A stretch of DNA of 64,000 nt from Brachyspira sp. CAG:484 (GTDB taxonomy: Bacteria; Cyanobacteriota; Vampirovibrionia; Gastranaerophilales; Gastranaerophilaceae). Below are positions 18,663 through 26,413 of the stretch, one piece after another. The notes under the pieces were generated by a model. That model saw nothing but the letters and a program-made list of their open reading frames with translations. It was not told where the DNA came from and did not search any database. The position numbers and the translations under genes were made by a program. The stretch lies in the NCBI GenBank assembly GCA_000431315.1, contig HF989736.1, positions 1 to 64,000 on the forward strand. Direction: 5' to 3'. The stretch's first letter is position 1, and each line of letters starts with the position of its first letter.

Positions 18663-18696
18663 AAGGCGGGATTTAAAAAATTTTAAATCCCGCCTT
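18663..18696. terminator. Bidirectional intrinsic terminator
   Basis: A perfect 16-bp stem (AAGGCGGGATTTAAAA and complement) with a 2-nt loop, T-rich on both sides. It ends pepA and also the small minus-strand ORF that follows. Confidence 0.9.
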
Positions 18697-18702
18697 TGAT
18701 TT

Positions 18703-18843
18703 TTATTCGGTTTTTTCTGTCTTGTTACTCTGGGTAGTATTTAGATGATTGTTATTGTTTAATTTAAAGTCTTCTTTTTTATCAATTTCTTTTAAGTCAT
18801 TTATCATTTGCTGGTTAATACTTTCAAACCTTTCGTTATCCAT
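18703..18843 (-). CDS. Small hydrophilic protein, 46 aa
   Basis: A 46-codon frame starts at ATG 18843 with GGAGG 10 nt upstream, and ends just before the pepA terminator, which has a T-run in this direction. The peptide begins MDNERFESINQQM and is acidic/basic with runs of Asn and Lys and no membrane segment. I do not recognise it. The good ribosome site and terminator favour a genuine small gene. Confidence 0.5.
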   Translation of the reverse strand: MDNERFESINQQMINDLKEIDKKEDFKLNNNNHLNTTQSNKTEKTE

Positions 18844-18979
18844 TAAGTTTAAACCTCCATCCGTCCAAATGCTTTTTTATTATTCAAATTTATTTTTATA
18901 TTCTACTTTTGAATAGTATAATCTCATATATAGATTATACACTGTAGCTTAAATTCTGTCAAGTCTTTATTATAGTCAT

Positions 18980-19207
18980 ATGGCTATAGATATAGAAAAA
19001 CTTGCAGAGAATTTTGCTAAGAAAATCAGGATAGAACGGGCTAAACGAAGAATGTCCCAGGAGCAGCTGGCAGAACTTGCAGAAGTGCACAGGACGACTA
19101 TAAGTGCAATTGAACGGGAAAAATTTTTCCCGACAATTGATAATGCTGCAAGAATTGCAAATGCGCTGAATTTGACTATAGCAGAACTTTTTGATTTTAA
19201 TTTTTAA
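18980..19207 (+). CDS. XRE-family transcriptional regulator, 75 aa
   Basis: Single helix-turn-helix domain: KIRIERAKRRMSQEQLAELAEVHRTTISAIEREKFFPTID with the Q-x-x-L-A...S-x-I-E-x core. There is no extra domain, so it is a minimal Cro/C.-type regulator. The -10-like TATTAT ends 6 nt before the ATG and there is no Shine-Dalgarno. The 3' end overlaps the convergent amidase gene by 11 bp. The target genes are unknown. Confidence 0.88.
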   Translation: MAIDIEKLAENFAKKIRIERAKRRMSQEQLAELAEVHRTTISAIEREKFFPTIDNAARIANALNLTIAELFDFNF

Positions 19208-20564
19208 GGAAATTTTCTATACCGTCGGCTATAGCTTTTGCTGTTTTCTTTTGGAAATCTTTATTTATCATTTTTGCATTGTCTGATGGGTTAATCATAT
19301 AGCCTATTTCAATTAAAATACTAAGTGCATTTGTGTTTCTTATCACTGCAAAACTTTGCTGTCGTACCTTATCGTTTTTCATTCCAAGCTGGGAAGTCAT
19401 TTCTTTAATTATGTCATCAGCAAGAGGTTTTGCCTGATTGTAATAGTAATAAATCCCTGTTCCGCTGTTTGCATTTGGATCTTTTCCATCCGGAAGCGCA
19501 TTGCCATGAAGACTTATGAAGAAAAGAGCATTCTCGCTGTTTGCTAACTCAACTCTTTCGTTTAAGTCTTTATAGTCATCTCCTTTTCTTGTCATTATTA
19601 CATCTGCACCGCGTTTTTTAAGCTCGTGCTCCAGAAGTTTTGCATATTCAAGCATTACATCTTTTTCCCTATCCCCAAGGCAGCCGGTTGTTCCTCTTTC
19701 AGAACCTCCATGACCAGCATCTACTGCAATTCTAATGTTTTTTAGCGGTTGTTTTTCATCTGTAATAACAGGCTTTCTTATTTTTAAAATAAAGTCCGTT
19801 CCGCTGAATTGCCCGCTGTAGCCCAGAAGTTTGCCTTTTTGCATGGATTTTTCTACAGGAAAATCCATTACATATGTATTATCGGGATAGTTTTTAACAT
19901 TATAGAACTTTATTAAAAAAGGGCTGGATTCAACGAGTTCAAATGGTGTCATTTTATCCAGGTGAAATACAAAGATAAAAAATTCATCAGAATCTATATA
20001 ATCGTAACCTTTTAATTCAGCAAGCGACTCCCCGCTTTCTTCGAGTTTTACATTGCCTTTCCAAATCCATCCGGTCTTTTGGCTGCCAAGTATAACTCTG
20101 TAAAAATTCCCCTTTTCACCATCTATAACCAGAGGCATATTTTTCTGAAGGTGTGCAATCCTGTTTATCCCGCTGTCAACCGGAGTTGAACGAAGAGGGG
20201 ATTTATCATTAGTTACCAGGGCATATTTTAAATTTTCAAATTCTTTAAGCTCCGGTGCTTTATACGTAACTGCCGGTGGGGCAGGCGGTTTCATTATTAC
20301 ATAGTTTAGTTCTTCTGTTCCTGATTTTATTTTAAATGTATTTTTTCCGATACTGAGCGGCACAACATAAGCAAATCCTCCCGAAGGATGAACAGGTACA
20401 GTGTTTCCGTTTATTGTAAGCGGCTTATCTGTATCTGCCGAGCCTATAAAAAATGATGACGGAGCTGCTATTGTTACTGCATTATAATTCGGATACACTA
20501 TATCCAGACCGTAAACAGTTTGTGCAATACTTAAACATCCCAAGATAATTAATAATTTTTTCAT
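19197..20564 (-). CDS. N-acetylmuramoyl-L-alanine amidase with SH3-like domain
   Basis: Exported cell-wall hydrolase. A signal peptide (residues 1-19, ending VYG) precedes an N-terminal beta domain, an SH3b-like segment (about 113-180, with GWIWKGNVKL), and Amidase_3 (about 275-453). The zinc ligands and catalytic residues show as VDAGHGGSERGT, the E of REKDVMLE, SLHGNA and E of LIEIGYM. It would cut the amide between MurNAc and the stem peptide during cell separation. It is divergent from ftsI across about 100 bp, next to a murein synthesis block. Confidence 0.93.
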   Translation of the reverse strand: MKKLLIILGCLSIAQTVYGLDIVYPNYNAVTIAAPSSFFIGSADTDKPLTINGNTVPVHPSGGFAYVVPLSIGKNTFKIKSGTEELNYVIMKPPAPPAVTYKAPELKEFENLKYALVTNDKSPLRSTPVDSGINRIAHLQKNMPLVIDGEKGNFYRVILGSQKTGWIWKGNVKLEESGESLAELKGYDYIDSDEFFIFVFHLDKMTPFELVESSPFLIKFYNVKNYPDNTYVMDFPVEKSMQKGKLLGYSGQFSGTDFILKIRKPVITDEKQPLKNIRIAVDAGHGGSERGTTGCLGDREKDVMLEYAKLLEHELKKRGADVIMTRKGDDYKDLNERVELANSENALFFISLHGNALPDGKDPNANSGTGIYYYYNQAKPLADDIIKEMTSQLGMKNDKVRQQSFAVIRNTNALSILIEIGYMINPSDNAKMINKDFQKKTAKAIADGIENFLKN

Positions 20565-20627
20565 AAAAATATTATAGCATAATTGTGCGTTAAGATTAGT
20601 TAATATTTAATTATTTATCAAATTCCT

Positions 20628-20638
20628 TATGCTAAAAT
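20628..20638 (+). promoter_or_regulatory. Extended -10 promoter for ftsI-murE
   Basis: TATGCTAAAAT with the hexamer at 20633-20638, the same extended -10 as before rsgA. GGGAG precedes the GTG start at 20663. Confidence 0.5.
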
Positions 20639-20662
20639 ATTAGTTACTAGGGAGATGACAAC

Positions 20663-22417
20663 GTGAGAGAAAGACGTGCTGAAAACCAGCGTACGGTTGA
20701 TAAAAGACAAAAAAGATTTGACGGAGTTCTCGGCTGGTTATATATTCTTTTTATTCTGTTTGCGGTTGCTTTAATTATCCACCTGTTTTTTATTCAGGTA
20801 ATCGATATTAAAAAATACAGGGTAAAAGCCAGAAATCAGCGCGCAGGACAGAATTTTGCAGTCCGCGGCGATATTTATGACCGTACCGGTATCAAGCTTG
20901 CAACAGATAATGTTTTTTATAATGTTTTTGCGCGTCGTGCGGATTACGATGAAGATGAATCTTCTCCGGAGGTGATTGCAAAAAAACTTGCTCCTATTCT
21001 GAAAACATCAAAAGAAGCTCTATTGAAAAAGCTTAACAGCTCAAGCCAGATTATTGCTGTAAAAAAAGATATTGACAGGAATACTGCTAAAGCTATTGCA
21101 AAACTTCATCTGAGAGCTATAAGCCTTGATAAAAAAAATACAAGAGAATATCCTCAAGGAAGCCTTGCCGCACATGTTCTCGGTTATTATAATTTTGATG
21201 CAGATATTGCAAACGGGGTTGAATATACAGCAAAAGATAAACTTGAACACGTTGAAAATGAAGTTAAGTTCCAAAGAACACAAAAAGGTAAAATTATTTA
21301 TGATTTTACAACCGATCCTGTAGCTACAGCTACAAACCCAAAAGGTCAGGATGTAACCTTAACCATTGATGCTGCAATCCAGCACGTTTGCGAAAAAGAA
21401 ATAGAAAAAATGGTTAAGGAAAAAGAAGCCTTAAGGGGCACCGTTCTGGTTATGAATCCAAAGAACGGGGAAATCCTGGCGTATGCTGTTTACCCTACTT
21501 ATGATCCTAATAATTATAAGAATGCAACCCAGGCTCAAATTAAAAACTGGACATTGACAGATGTTTTCCCTCCGGGGTCTACTTTTAAAATAATCACAGT
21601 CGCCAGTGCAATGGAGCTTGGAAAGATTAATGAGCACTCAACAGTTCTGGATACCGGAAAAACCACAATCGGCAACTGGGAAATTAAAAACTATGACTAT
21701 GATGTGCATCCTTATCCGGGACATATTTCACTTGAATATTTATTTGAACATTCAAGCAACATAGGTGCTATAAATATTGCCCGAACAATGACTCCGAAAG
21801 AGTTTTATGATATGCTTAAAAAATTCGGGTTTGGTGCCAAAACAGGTATTGATTTGCCCGGGGAATCTTCAGGGCTTCTGCCTTACTACGGCAACTGGGA
21901 CCAGGGGATACTTGCTACAATGTCTTATGGATATGGAACATCTGTTACTGCTATGCAAATGATTTCGGCTGTGCAGGCGCTGGCAAATAACGGAGTGAGA
22001 GTTACTCCGCATGTTATAAAATATTCACCGGAAGAAGAAGCTTTAAAAGTTCAGCGTACACAGGTTCTTTCTCCTGAAACCGCGCATTCGGTCACAAGGC
22101 TTCTTGCTGCGAGCGTAAACCATGGACGCTCTGTAATAAAAATGGATAAATATAATGTTGCTGCAAAAACGGGGACTTCAAGGAAACCTAAAGAAAATTC
22201 ATCAGGATACACGCCGTTTACTTATACCTCAACAATAGGATTTCTGCCGGCTTCAGATCCGCAAATCCTTGTATATGTTATGGTTGACAGTGCAAAAGTC
22301 GGGGCAATATGGGGAAATACTGTTGCCGGACCTGTTTTCCATGAGGTAACCACCCAGGTTGCAAGAATTATGAATTTGAAACCGGATAAAGTTCCGGCAC
22401 CTAAAAAAGTTAATTAG
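20663..22417 (+). CDS. ftsI: Penicillin-binding transpeptidase (FtsI/PBP3-type)
   Basis: Class B PBP for septal peptidoglycan crosslinking. The short cytoplasmic tail is followed by one membrane helix (about 25-47), a dimerisation domain (RGDIYDRTG at about 71) and the transpeptidase domain with PPGSTFK (S-x-x-K), SSN, and KTGTSRKP. Start is GTG, with GGGAG about 8 nt upstream. It is called ftsI because murE follows after 15 bp, as in dcw clusters; PASTA domains are absent. It shares an operon with murE. Confidence 0.92.
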   Translation: MRERRAENQRTVDKRQKRFDGVLGWLYILFILFAVALIIHLFFIQVIDIKKYRVKARNQRAGQNFAVRGDIYDRTGIKLATDNVFYNVFARRADYDEDESSPEVIAKKLAPILKTSKEALLKKLNSSSQIIAVKKDIDRNTAKAIAKLHLRAISLDKKNTREYPQGSLAAHVLGYYNFDADIANGVEYTAKDKLEHVENEVKFQRTQKGKIIYDFTTDPVATATNPKGQDVTLTIDAAIQHVCEKEIEKMVKEKEALRGTVLVMNPKNGEILAYAVYPTYDPNNYKNATQAQIKNWTLTDVFPPGSTFKIITVASAMELGKINEHSTVLDTGKTTIGNWEIKNYDYDVHPYPGHISLEYLFEHSSNIGAINIARTMTPKEFYDMLKKFGFGAKTGIDLPGESSGLLPYYGNWDQGILATMSYGYGTSVTAMQMISAVQALANNGVRVTPHVIKYSPEEEALKVQRTQVLSPETAHSVTRLLAASVNHGRSVIKMDKYNVAAKTGTSRKPKENSSGYTPFTYTSTIGFLPASDPQILVYVMVDSAKVGAIWGNTVAGPVFHEVTTQVARIMNLKPDKVPAPKKVN

Positions 22418-22432
22418 TTAAGGAGATAAATA

Positions 22433-23944
22433 ATGAAATTAGACGAGTTGATTGAGCATTTAGACTACAAAGATTTAGTAAATTTCAAAAATGTTGAAAT
22501 TTCAGGAATTTCTTATAATTCAAAAACAACGAAAAAGGGTGATATTTTTGTATGCTTGACAGGAGAATACACTGACGGGCATGAATATGCAAAAGATGCA
22601 ATCGATAACGGTGCTGCTGCTTTACTCGTTGAAAGAAAAGTTGATGCAGATAGGAAAATCCCGCAGGTTGTCGTTACTTCAACACGTCATAAAATTGCAG
22701 ATATAGCAGACCGATTTTATTCAAGCCCGTCAAGAGGCATTAATTTAATAGGTATTACCGGTACAAACGGGAAAACAACAGTTACCCATTTAATCCAAAA
22801 AATCTTTGAGGAAAACGGTGAAAAATGTGCTTTAATAGGAACCCTGGGGTATAAGCTTTCCTCCGGCGGTGAATATCGGGATGCAAAACATACAACACCT
22901 CAGGCTCCTGAGTTACAGGCAACATTAAGGATGATTAAAGATGTTGAAAAAATCGATAATGTTGTTATGGAAGTAAGTTCTCACGCTCTTGAACAAAACA
23001 GAGTCGGCGGATGCCGTTTTGATGGTGCGGTATTAACAAATTTAACCCAGGATCACCTTGATTACCATATTACAATGGATAATTATTTTGATGCTAAAGC
23101 ATTGTTGTTTAGAGGTCTTGCAAATTCAATGCCGCTTGAAGGTGATGAAAACCCTAAAATACCTTTTGCTGTAGTTAATGCTGATGATGATTATGCAGAA
23201 AGGTTTCTTTCATCTATACCTGAAGGCGTTAGGACATTTACTTACGGTGTGAAAAAGCCGGCGGATATAACCGCAAAAGATATTAATTTTTCCCTGAACG
23301 GTGCAGAATTTACGCTTGTAACAAAAGACGGTGAATATCCGGTCAATCTGCATATGAACGGGATGTTCAGTGTTTATAATGTTCTTGCAGCAGTTACAGC
23401 TGCAATTGCTATGGGCATTGACTTAAAAGTTTCTCTAAAGGCTCTTGAAAACGTCAAAGGGGTTGCCGGAAGATTTGAAGTTGTTGCTAAAAAACCGTTA
23501 GTAATTGTTGATTACGCACACACTCCTGATGGTTTGGAAAATGTACTTAACTCAGCTAAAGAAATTACGCCAAAAGACGGCAAACTTATCTGCCTGTTCG
23601 GCTGCGGCGGCGACAGAGATGCTACAAAGCGTCCGAAAATGGGTGCAATTGCCGAAAAAATTGCAGATAAAATCGTTATAACAAGTGATAATCCAAGAAG
23701 CGAAGACCCGCAGGCTATTATAACTGATATTATAGCAGGGCTTAAGTCAACTAATCCTGATAAAGTTACAGTTGAACCGGACAGAGGACATGCTATTGCC
23801 TTGTTAAAATCTATTGCAGGAAATAATGATGTTGTTGTTATTGCCGGCAAAGGTCATGAGGACTACCAGATATTAAAAGACCGTACAATACATTTTGATG
23901 ACCGGGAAGAAGCCCGAAAAGTTTTTGAGGGTAGTGTCATATAG
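22433..23944 (+). CDS. murE: UDP-MurNAc-tripeptide synthetase (DAP-adding) MurE
   Basis: Adds meso-diaminopimelate to UDP-MurNAc-L-Ala-D-Glu. It has the Mur ligase order: N-terminal UDP domain, ATP loop GITGTNGKTTV (about 108-118), central VMEVSSHALEQNR, and the C-terminal domain with DNPRSEDP (about 421-428). The DNPR tetrapeptide is the known marker for meso-DAP specificity rather than lysine, so this cell has DAP-type murein. Length 503, with AAGGAG before the ATG. It is the second gene of the ftsI-murE operon. Confidence 0.95.
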   Translation: MKLDELIEHLDYKDLVNFKNVEISGISYNSKTTKKGDIFVCLTGEYTDGHEYAKDAIDNGAAALLVERKVDADRKIPQVVVTSTRHKIADIADRFYSSPSRGINLIGITGTNGKTTVTHLIQKIFEENGEKCALIGTLGYKLSSGGEYRDAKHTTPQAPELQATLRMIKDVEKIDNVVMEVSSHALEQNRVGGCRFDGAVLTNLTQDHLDYHITMDNYFDAKALLFRGLANSMPLEGDENPKIPFAVVNADDDYAERFLSSIPEGVRTFTYGVKKPADITAKDINFSLNGAEFTLVTKDGEYPVNLHMNGMFSVYNVLAAVTAAIAMGIDLKVSLKALENVKGVAGRFEVVAKKPLVIVDYAHTPDGLENVLNSAKEITPKDGKLICLFGCGGDRDATKRPKMGAIAEKIADKIVITSDNPRSEDPQAIITDIIAGLKSTNPDKVTVEPDRGHAIALLKSIAGNNDVVVIAGKGHEDYQILKDRTIHFDDREEARKVFEGSVI

Positions 23945-24166
23945 CGGATTGCGAACTGAGGGCGAACCGGCGGCACGCAGGTGACGGCGGTGTAGGCCCG
24001 TTAAACGCGAGCAGCCAAAAGGCGGATTGCGAGCTGAGGTGGATTTTGCGTAGGCTGAAGTGAAGCGGAACGCCGAAGTAATGAGGACAATGCGAATGAG
24101 CTCTTGTCCGAGTGGAGCAATAATCCAAGACAAGGAGAGTGTAGACCCGTTAAACACGAGCAACCA
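23944..24166 (+). repeat. GC-rich intergenic repeat array
   Basis: This spacer is clearly richer in G and C than its neighbours. Repeat A, an 18-bp unit, occurs at 23944-23961 and 24022-24039 with one mismatch. Repeat B, a 26-bp unit, occurs at 23992-24017 and 24141-24166 with three mismatches. Repeat A begins on the last base of the murE stop and repeat B ends right at the nagA Shine-Dalgarno. I see no gene in it. It looks like a dispersed repeat or mobile fragment. Confidence 0.7.
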
Positions 24167-24178
24167 GGAGAGGATATT

Positions 24179-25084
24179 TTGAAAACAAAACTTTTAATTG
24201 AACAGCATTTTCATGGCGCCTTTGGTGTTGATTTTAACAAAGCCGCTGTTGATGATGTTTTGTATTTGTCAAAAAAAATTTTAAAGTATGGTATTGGCGG
24301 AATTTTTCCGACAATTGTTACTGATAATGTTGAAAATACAAAACGAGCAATAGCTGTTATTAAAGAAGCTGCTGCACGTCAATCAGCTGGAATGGCAAAG
24401 ATTTTAGGTATTCATCTTGAAGGAATTTTCTTAAATGAAAAGAAAAAGGGTATTCATAACCCGGTTTATTTTATGAAACCGACCGTAGAAAATTACAAAC
24501 TTATTGAAGATGACTTCATTAAAATAGTTACACTTGCTCCGGAGTTTGACGGCGGGCTTATTGATTATCTTGCTGCTAAGAAGGTGAAGGTTCAGGCAGG
24601 TCACTGTATTGGAGGTGACTTGGCAGGATGCAGCGGCGTGACACACACTTTTAATGCTATGGAAGGTATCTCACACCGCGGAAAATCAACTGCGCTTTCT
24701 GCCTTGATTAATGATAATATTTATACTGAAATTATAGGTGACGGAGTTCATGTTTCAGATGAGGCTTTAAAACTCCTTTTTAAATGCAAGCCTGATGATA
24801 AAATTCTGCTTGTAAGCGATTGCTTGCCTGTTGCTTATAGTAATTTGAAAGAGTTTGAATTTGCCGGAGAAACAATCTATTACGACGGGAAAAAAGCCGC
24901 ATCAAAGGACGGAACTATTGCCGGAAGTACAAAACTATTGCCGGAAATAATTAAACGGCTTAATTCTGCCGGGCTTTTTAATCCGCAATACATTGAAAAT
25001 CCTTATCATTATCATAACATTGAGCTTAAAGGCTCAATTGAGTGGGATGATGATTTTAATATTTGTCAGTTAGACCAAGGATAA
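24179..25084 (+). CDS. nagA: N-acetylglucosamine-6-phosphate deacetylase (short form)
   Basis: Amidohydrolase that deacetylates GlcNAc-6-P in amino-sugar and murein recycling. Motifs: HFHGAFG (H-x-H metal site, about 9-15), HLEGIFLN (H-x-E-G), GHCIGG, THTFNAME, GDGVHV, SDCLPVA (catalytic Asp). The start is TTG 24179 with AGGAGAGGA 5-6 nt upstream; the longer open frame to 24104 runs into repeat DNA. At 301 residues it lacks most of the N-terminal beta-sandwich found in about 380-residue NagA. The upstream repeat may have replaced or displaced that part. Probably active, but that is untested. Confidence 0.85.
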   Translation: MKTKLLIEQHFHGAFGVDFNKAAVDDVLYLSKKILKYGIGGIFPTIVTDNVENTKRAIAVIKEAAARQSAGMAKILGIHLEGIFLNEKKKGIHNPVYFMKPTVENYKLIEDDFIKIVTLAPEFDGGLIDYLAAKKVKVQAGHCIGGDLAGCSGVTHTFNAMEGISHRGKSTALSALINDNIYTEIIGDGVHVSDEALKLLFKCKPDDKILLVSDCLPVAYSNLKEFEFAGETIYYDGKKAASKDGTIAGSTKLLPEIIKRLNSAGLFNPQYIENPYHYHNIELKGSIEWDDDFNICQLDQG

Positions 25085-25950
25085 TCAGGTTTGATTTGCC
25101 ATCCGTCGCTCATAATTAATGCCGTACACCAGCGTCCTCTTTTTGCGGCATTACAAGCATATGCAGAACTGGTTCCGGTAAGCTTATCCCTATCATATGT
25201 TTTTCCGAAAGAAGCCTGCCCTTGCAAATCAGGATCATTGGACTCAATGTTTTCGGTGGCAAATCCCCATGGTACTAATCCATATTCCGGAAGTATTACA
25301 AAATGGAACATATCTATACCAACCTTATTAGGATTTTTGTAACTGTTTATATCTACCATTAGTGTTGTAGAGTAGCCGCCTGCACTATGAACGTAAAACA
25401 AACTTCCATTTGCAAGATTTCCTCTGTAACTATTTGCAACTTCTTCTTTATAGCCCCCGCCTACAGGTTCATTATTAATCCATTTGTAGGTTATTTGTTT
25501 TTTTGCTTCTCCAAGTGTTGATGTCTTTTGCATCTTCAGGTATCCTTTCAGATACTTTTCAAAAAACTGTTCTGAACTTAGGTTGAAATTCCAGTATTTT
25601 ACTTCTCCGTTGGTGACCTCAGATAGTTTAATTGCCTGCGATAAGATTGAATAAGATGCTTTAAGCTGGCTGACAGTCTGTGCTTTTTTGTAGTTATTTA
25701 TTAATGCCGGCAGTGTCATTGCGGCAACCACTCCGATTATGCCGAGGGTGATAAGAACTTCAGCTAATGTAAACGCGCACTTACGTTGACCAGTAAAGTG
25801 TGTTGAAAAAACTTCCGCTAATGTGAAGCAAAATTTTCGGTAGGGCATTCTGTGAGCGGCAGCGCCCGACCTGTATGGTGTCACCACGATTTTCCGACGC
25901 CCAAAATAATTTGGCGCTTCTGTTTTGATGTTGCTTTTTGCTGTAAACAT
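25066..25950 (-). CDS. Type IV pilin-like protein with duplicated FTLAEV leader
   Basis: The N-terminus has an unusually long leader (about 58 residues) with two copies of FTLAEV, at about 42-47 (after C) and 59-64 (after A). Only the second is followed by the hydrophobic LITLGIIGVVAAMTLP helix and is preceded by a small residue, so it is the likely cut site. The mature domain carries D-I-N-S-Y-K-N-P-N-K-V-G-I-D-M-F and Cys residues. GGAG lies 7 nt before the ATG at 25950, which supports this long leader. The 3' end overlaps nagA by 19 bp. Confidence 0.85.
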   Translation of the reverse strand: MFTAKSNIKTEAPNYFGRRKIVVTPYRSGAAAHRMPYRKFCFTLAEVFSTHFTGQRKCAFTLAEVLITLGIIGVVAAMTLPALINNYKKAQTVSQLKASYSILSQAIKLSEVTNGEVKYWNFNLSSEQFFEKYLKGYLKMQKTSTLGEAKKQITYKWINNEPVGGGYKEEVANSYRGNLANGSLFYVHSAGGYSTTLMVDINSYKNPNKVGIDMFHFVILPEYGLVPWGFATENIESNDPDLQGQASFGKTYDRDKLTGTSSAYACNAAKRGRWCTALIMSDGWQIKPDYPWSN

Positions 25951-26084
25951 TATAAATCTCCATAAAATATGTAGTTCTCATTATTATTATAACGTGTTTG
26001 CATTAAAAGTCAATAGAAAATATGGTGTAAACACTATACAAATTGATTGCAAATATAGTTATGCTATATAAAAAGGAAATTTGT

Positions 26085-26405
26085 ATGGATATAAAGAAGC
26101 TTCTTATCGGCAAAAAAATAAAAGAAATCAGAAAGAAAAATAACTTAACTCAGGAAAATTTTTGTGAACAAATAGGGATTGAGCCTTCTTCTTTAAGTAA
26201 TATTGAAAACGGTAAAAGTTTTCCATCAATGTTGACCGTATTAAGAATTATGGAAAAGCTTGGTGCTTCGCCTGAGGATTTTTTTAATTACGAATATTTG
26301 AAAAACGAAAAGGATTTGGAAGCGGAAATGTTTGATATAATCAAGCAACTACCATATGAGAAAAAACAAATTATCTATAGAATTATAAAACAATTTGGCG
26401 TATAA
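26085..26405 (+). CDS. XRE-family regulator, 106 aa
   Basis: Helix-turn-helix domain in the first half: KKIKEIRKKNNLTQENFCEQIGIEPSSLSNIENGKSFPS. A C-terminal tail (about 65-106) is helical and charged and may dimerise. ATG 26085 is chosen because AAGGAAA precedes it; the longer frame to 26043 adds no domain. It ends 8 bp before ilvD. Its stop region carries the TATAAT that would drive ilvD. A role in regulating ilvD is only inferred from position. Confidence 0.85.
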   Translation: MDIKKLLIGKKIKEIRKKNNLTQENFCEQIGIEPSSLSNIENGKSFPSMLTVLRIMEKLGASPEDFFNYEYLKNEKDLEAEMFDIIKQLPYEKKQIIYRIIKQFGV

Positions 26406-26406
26406 T
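26401..26406 (+). promoter_or_regulatory. -10 element directly before ilvD
   Basis: TATAAT ends 7 nt before the ilvD ATG and overlaps the end of the upstream regulator gene. No Shine-Dalgarno is present, so a leaderless ilvD message is plausible. Confidence 0.35.
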
Positions 26407-26413
26407 TATTCCT

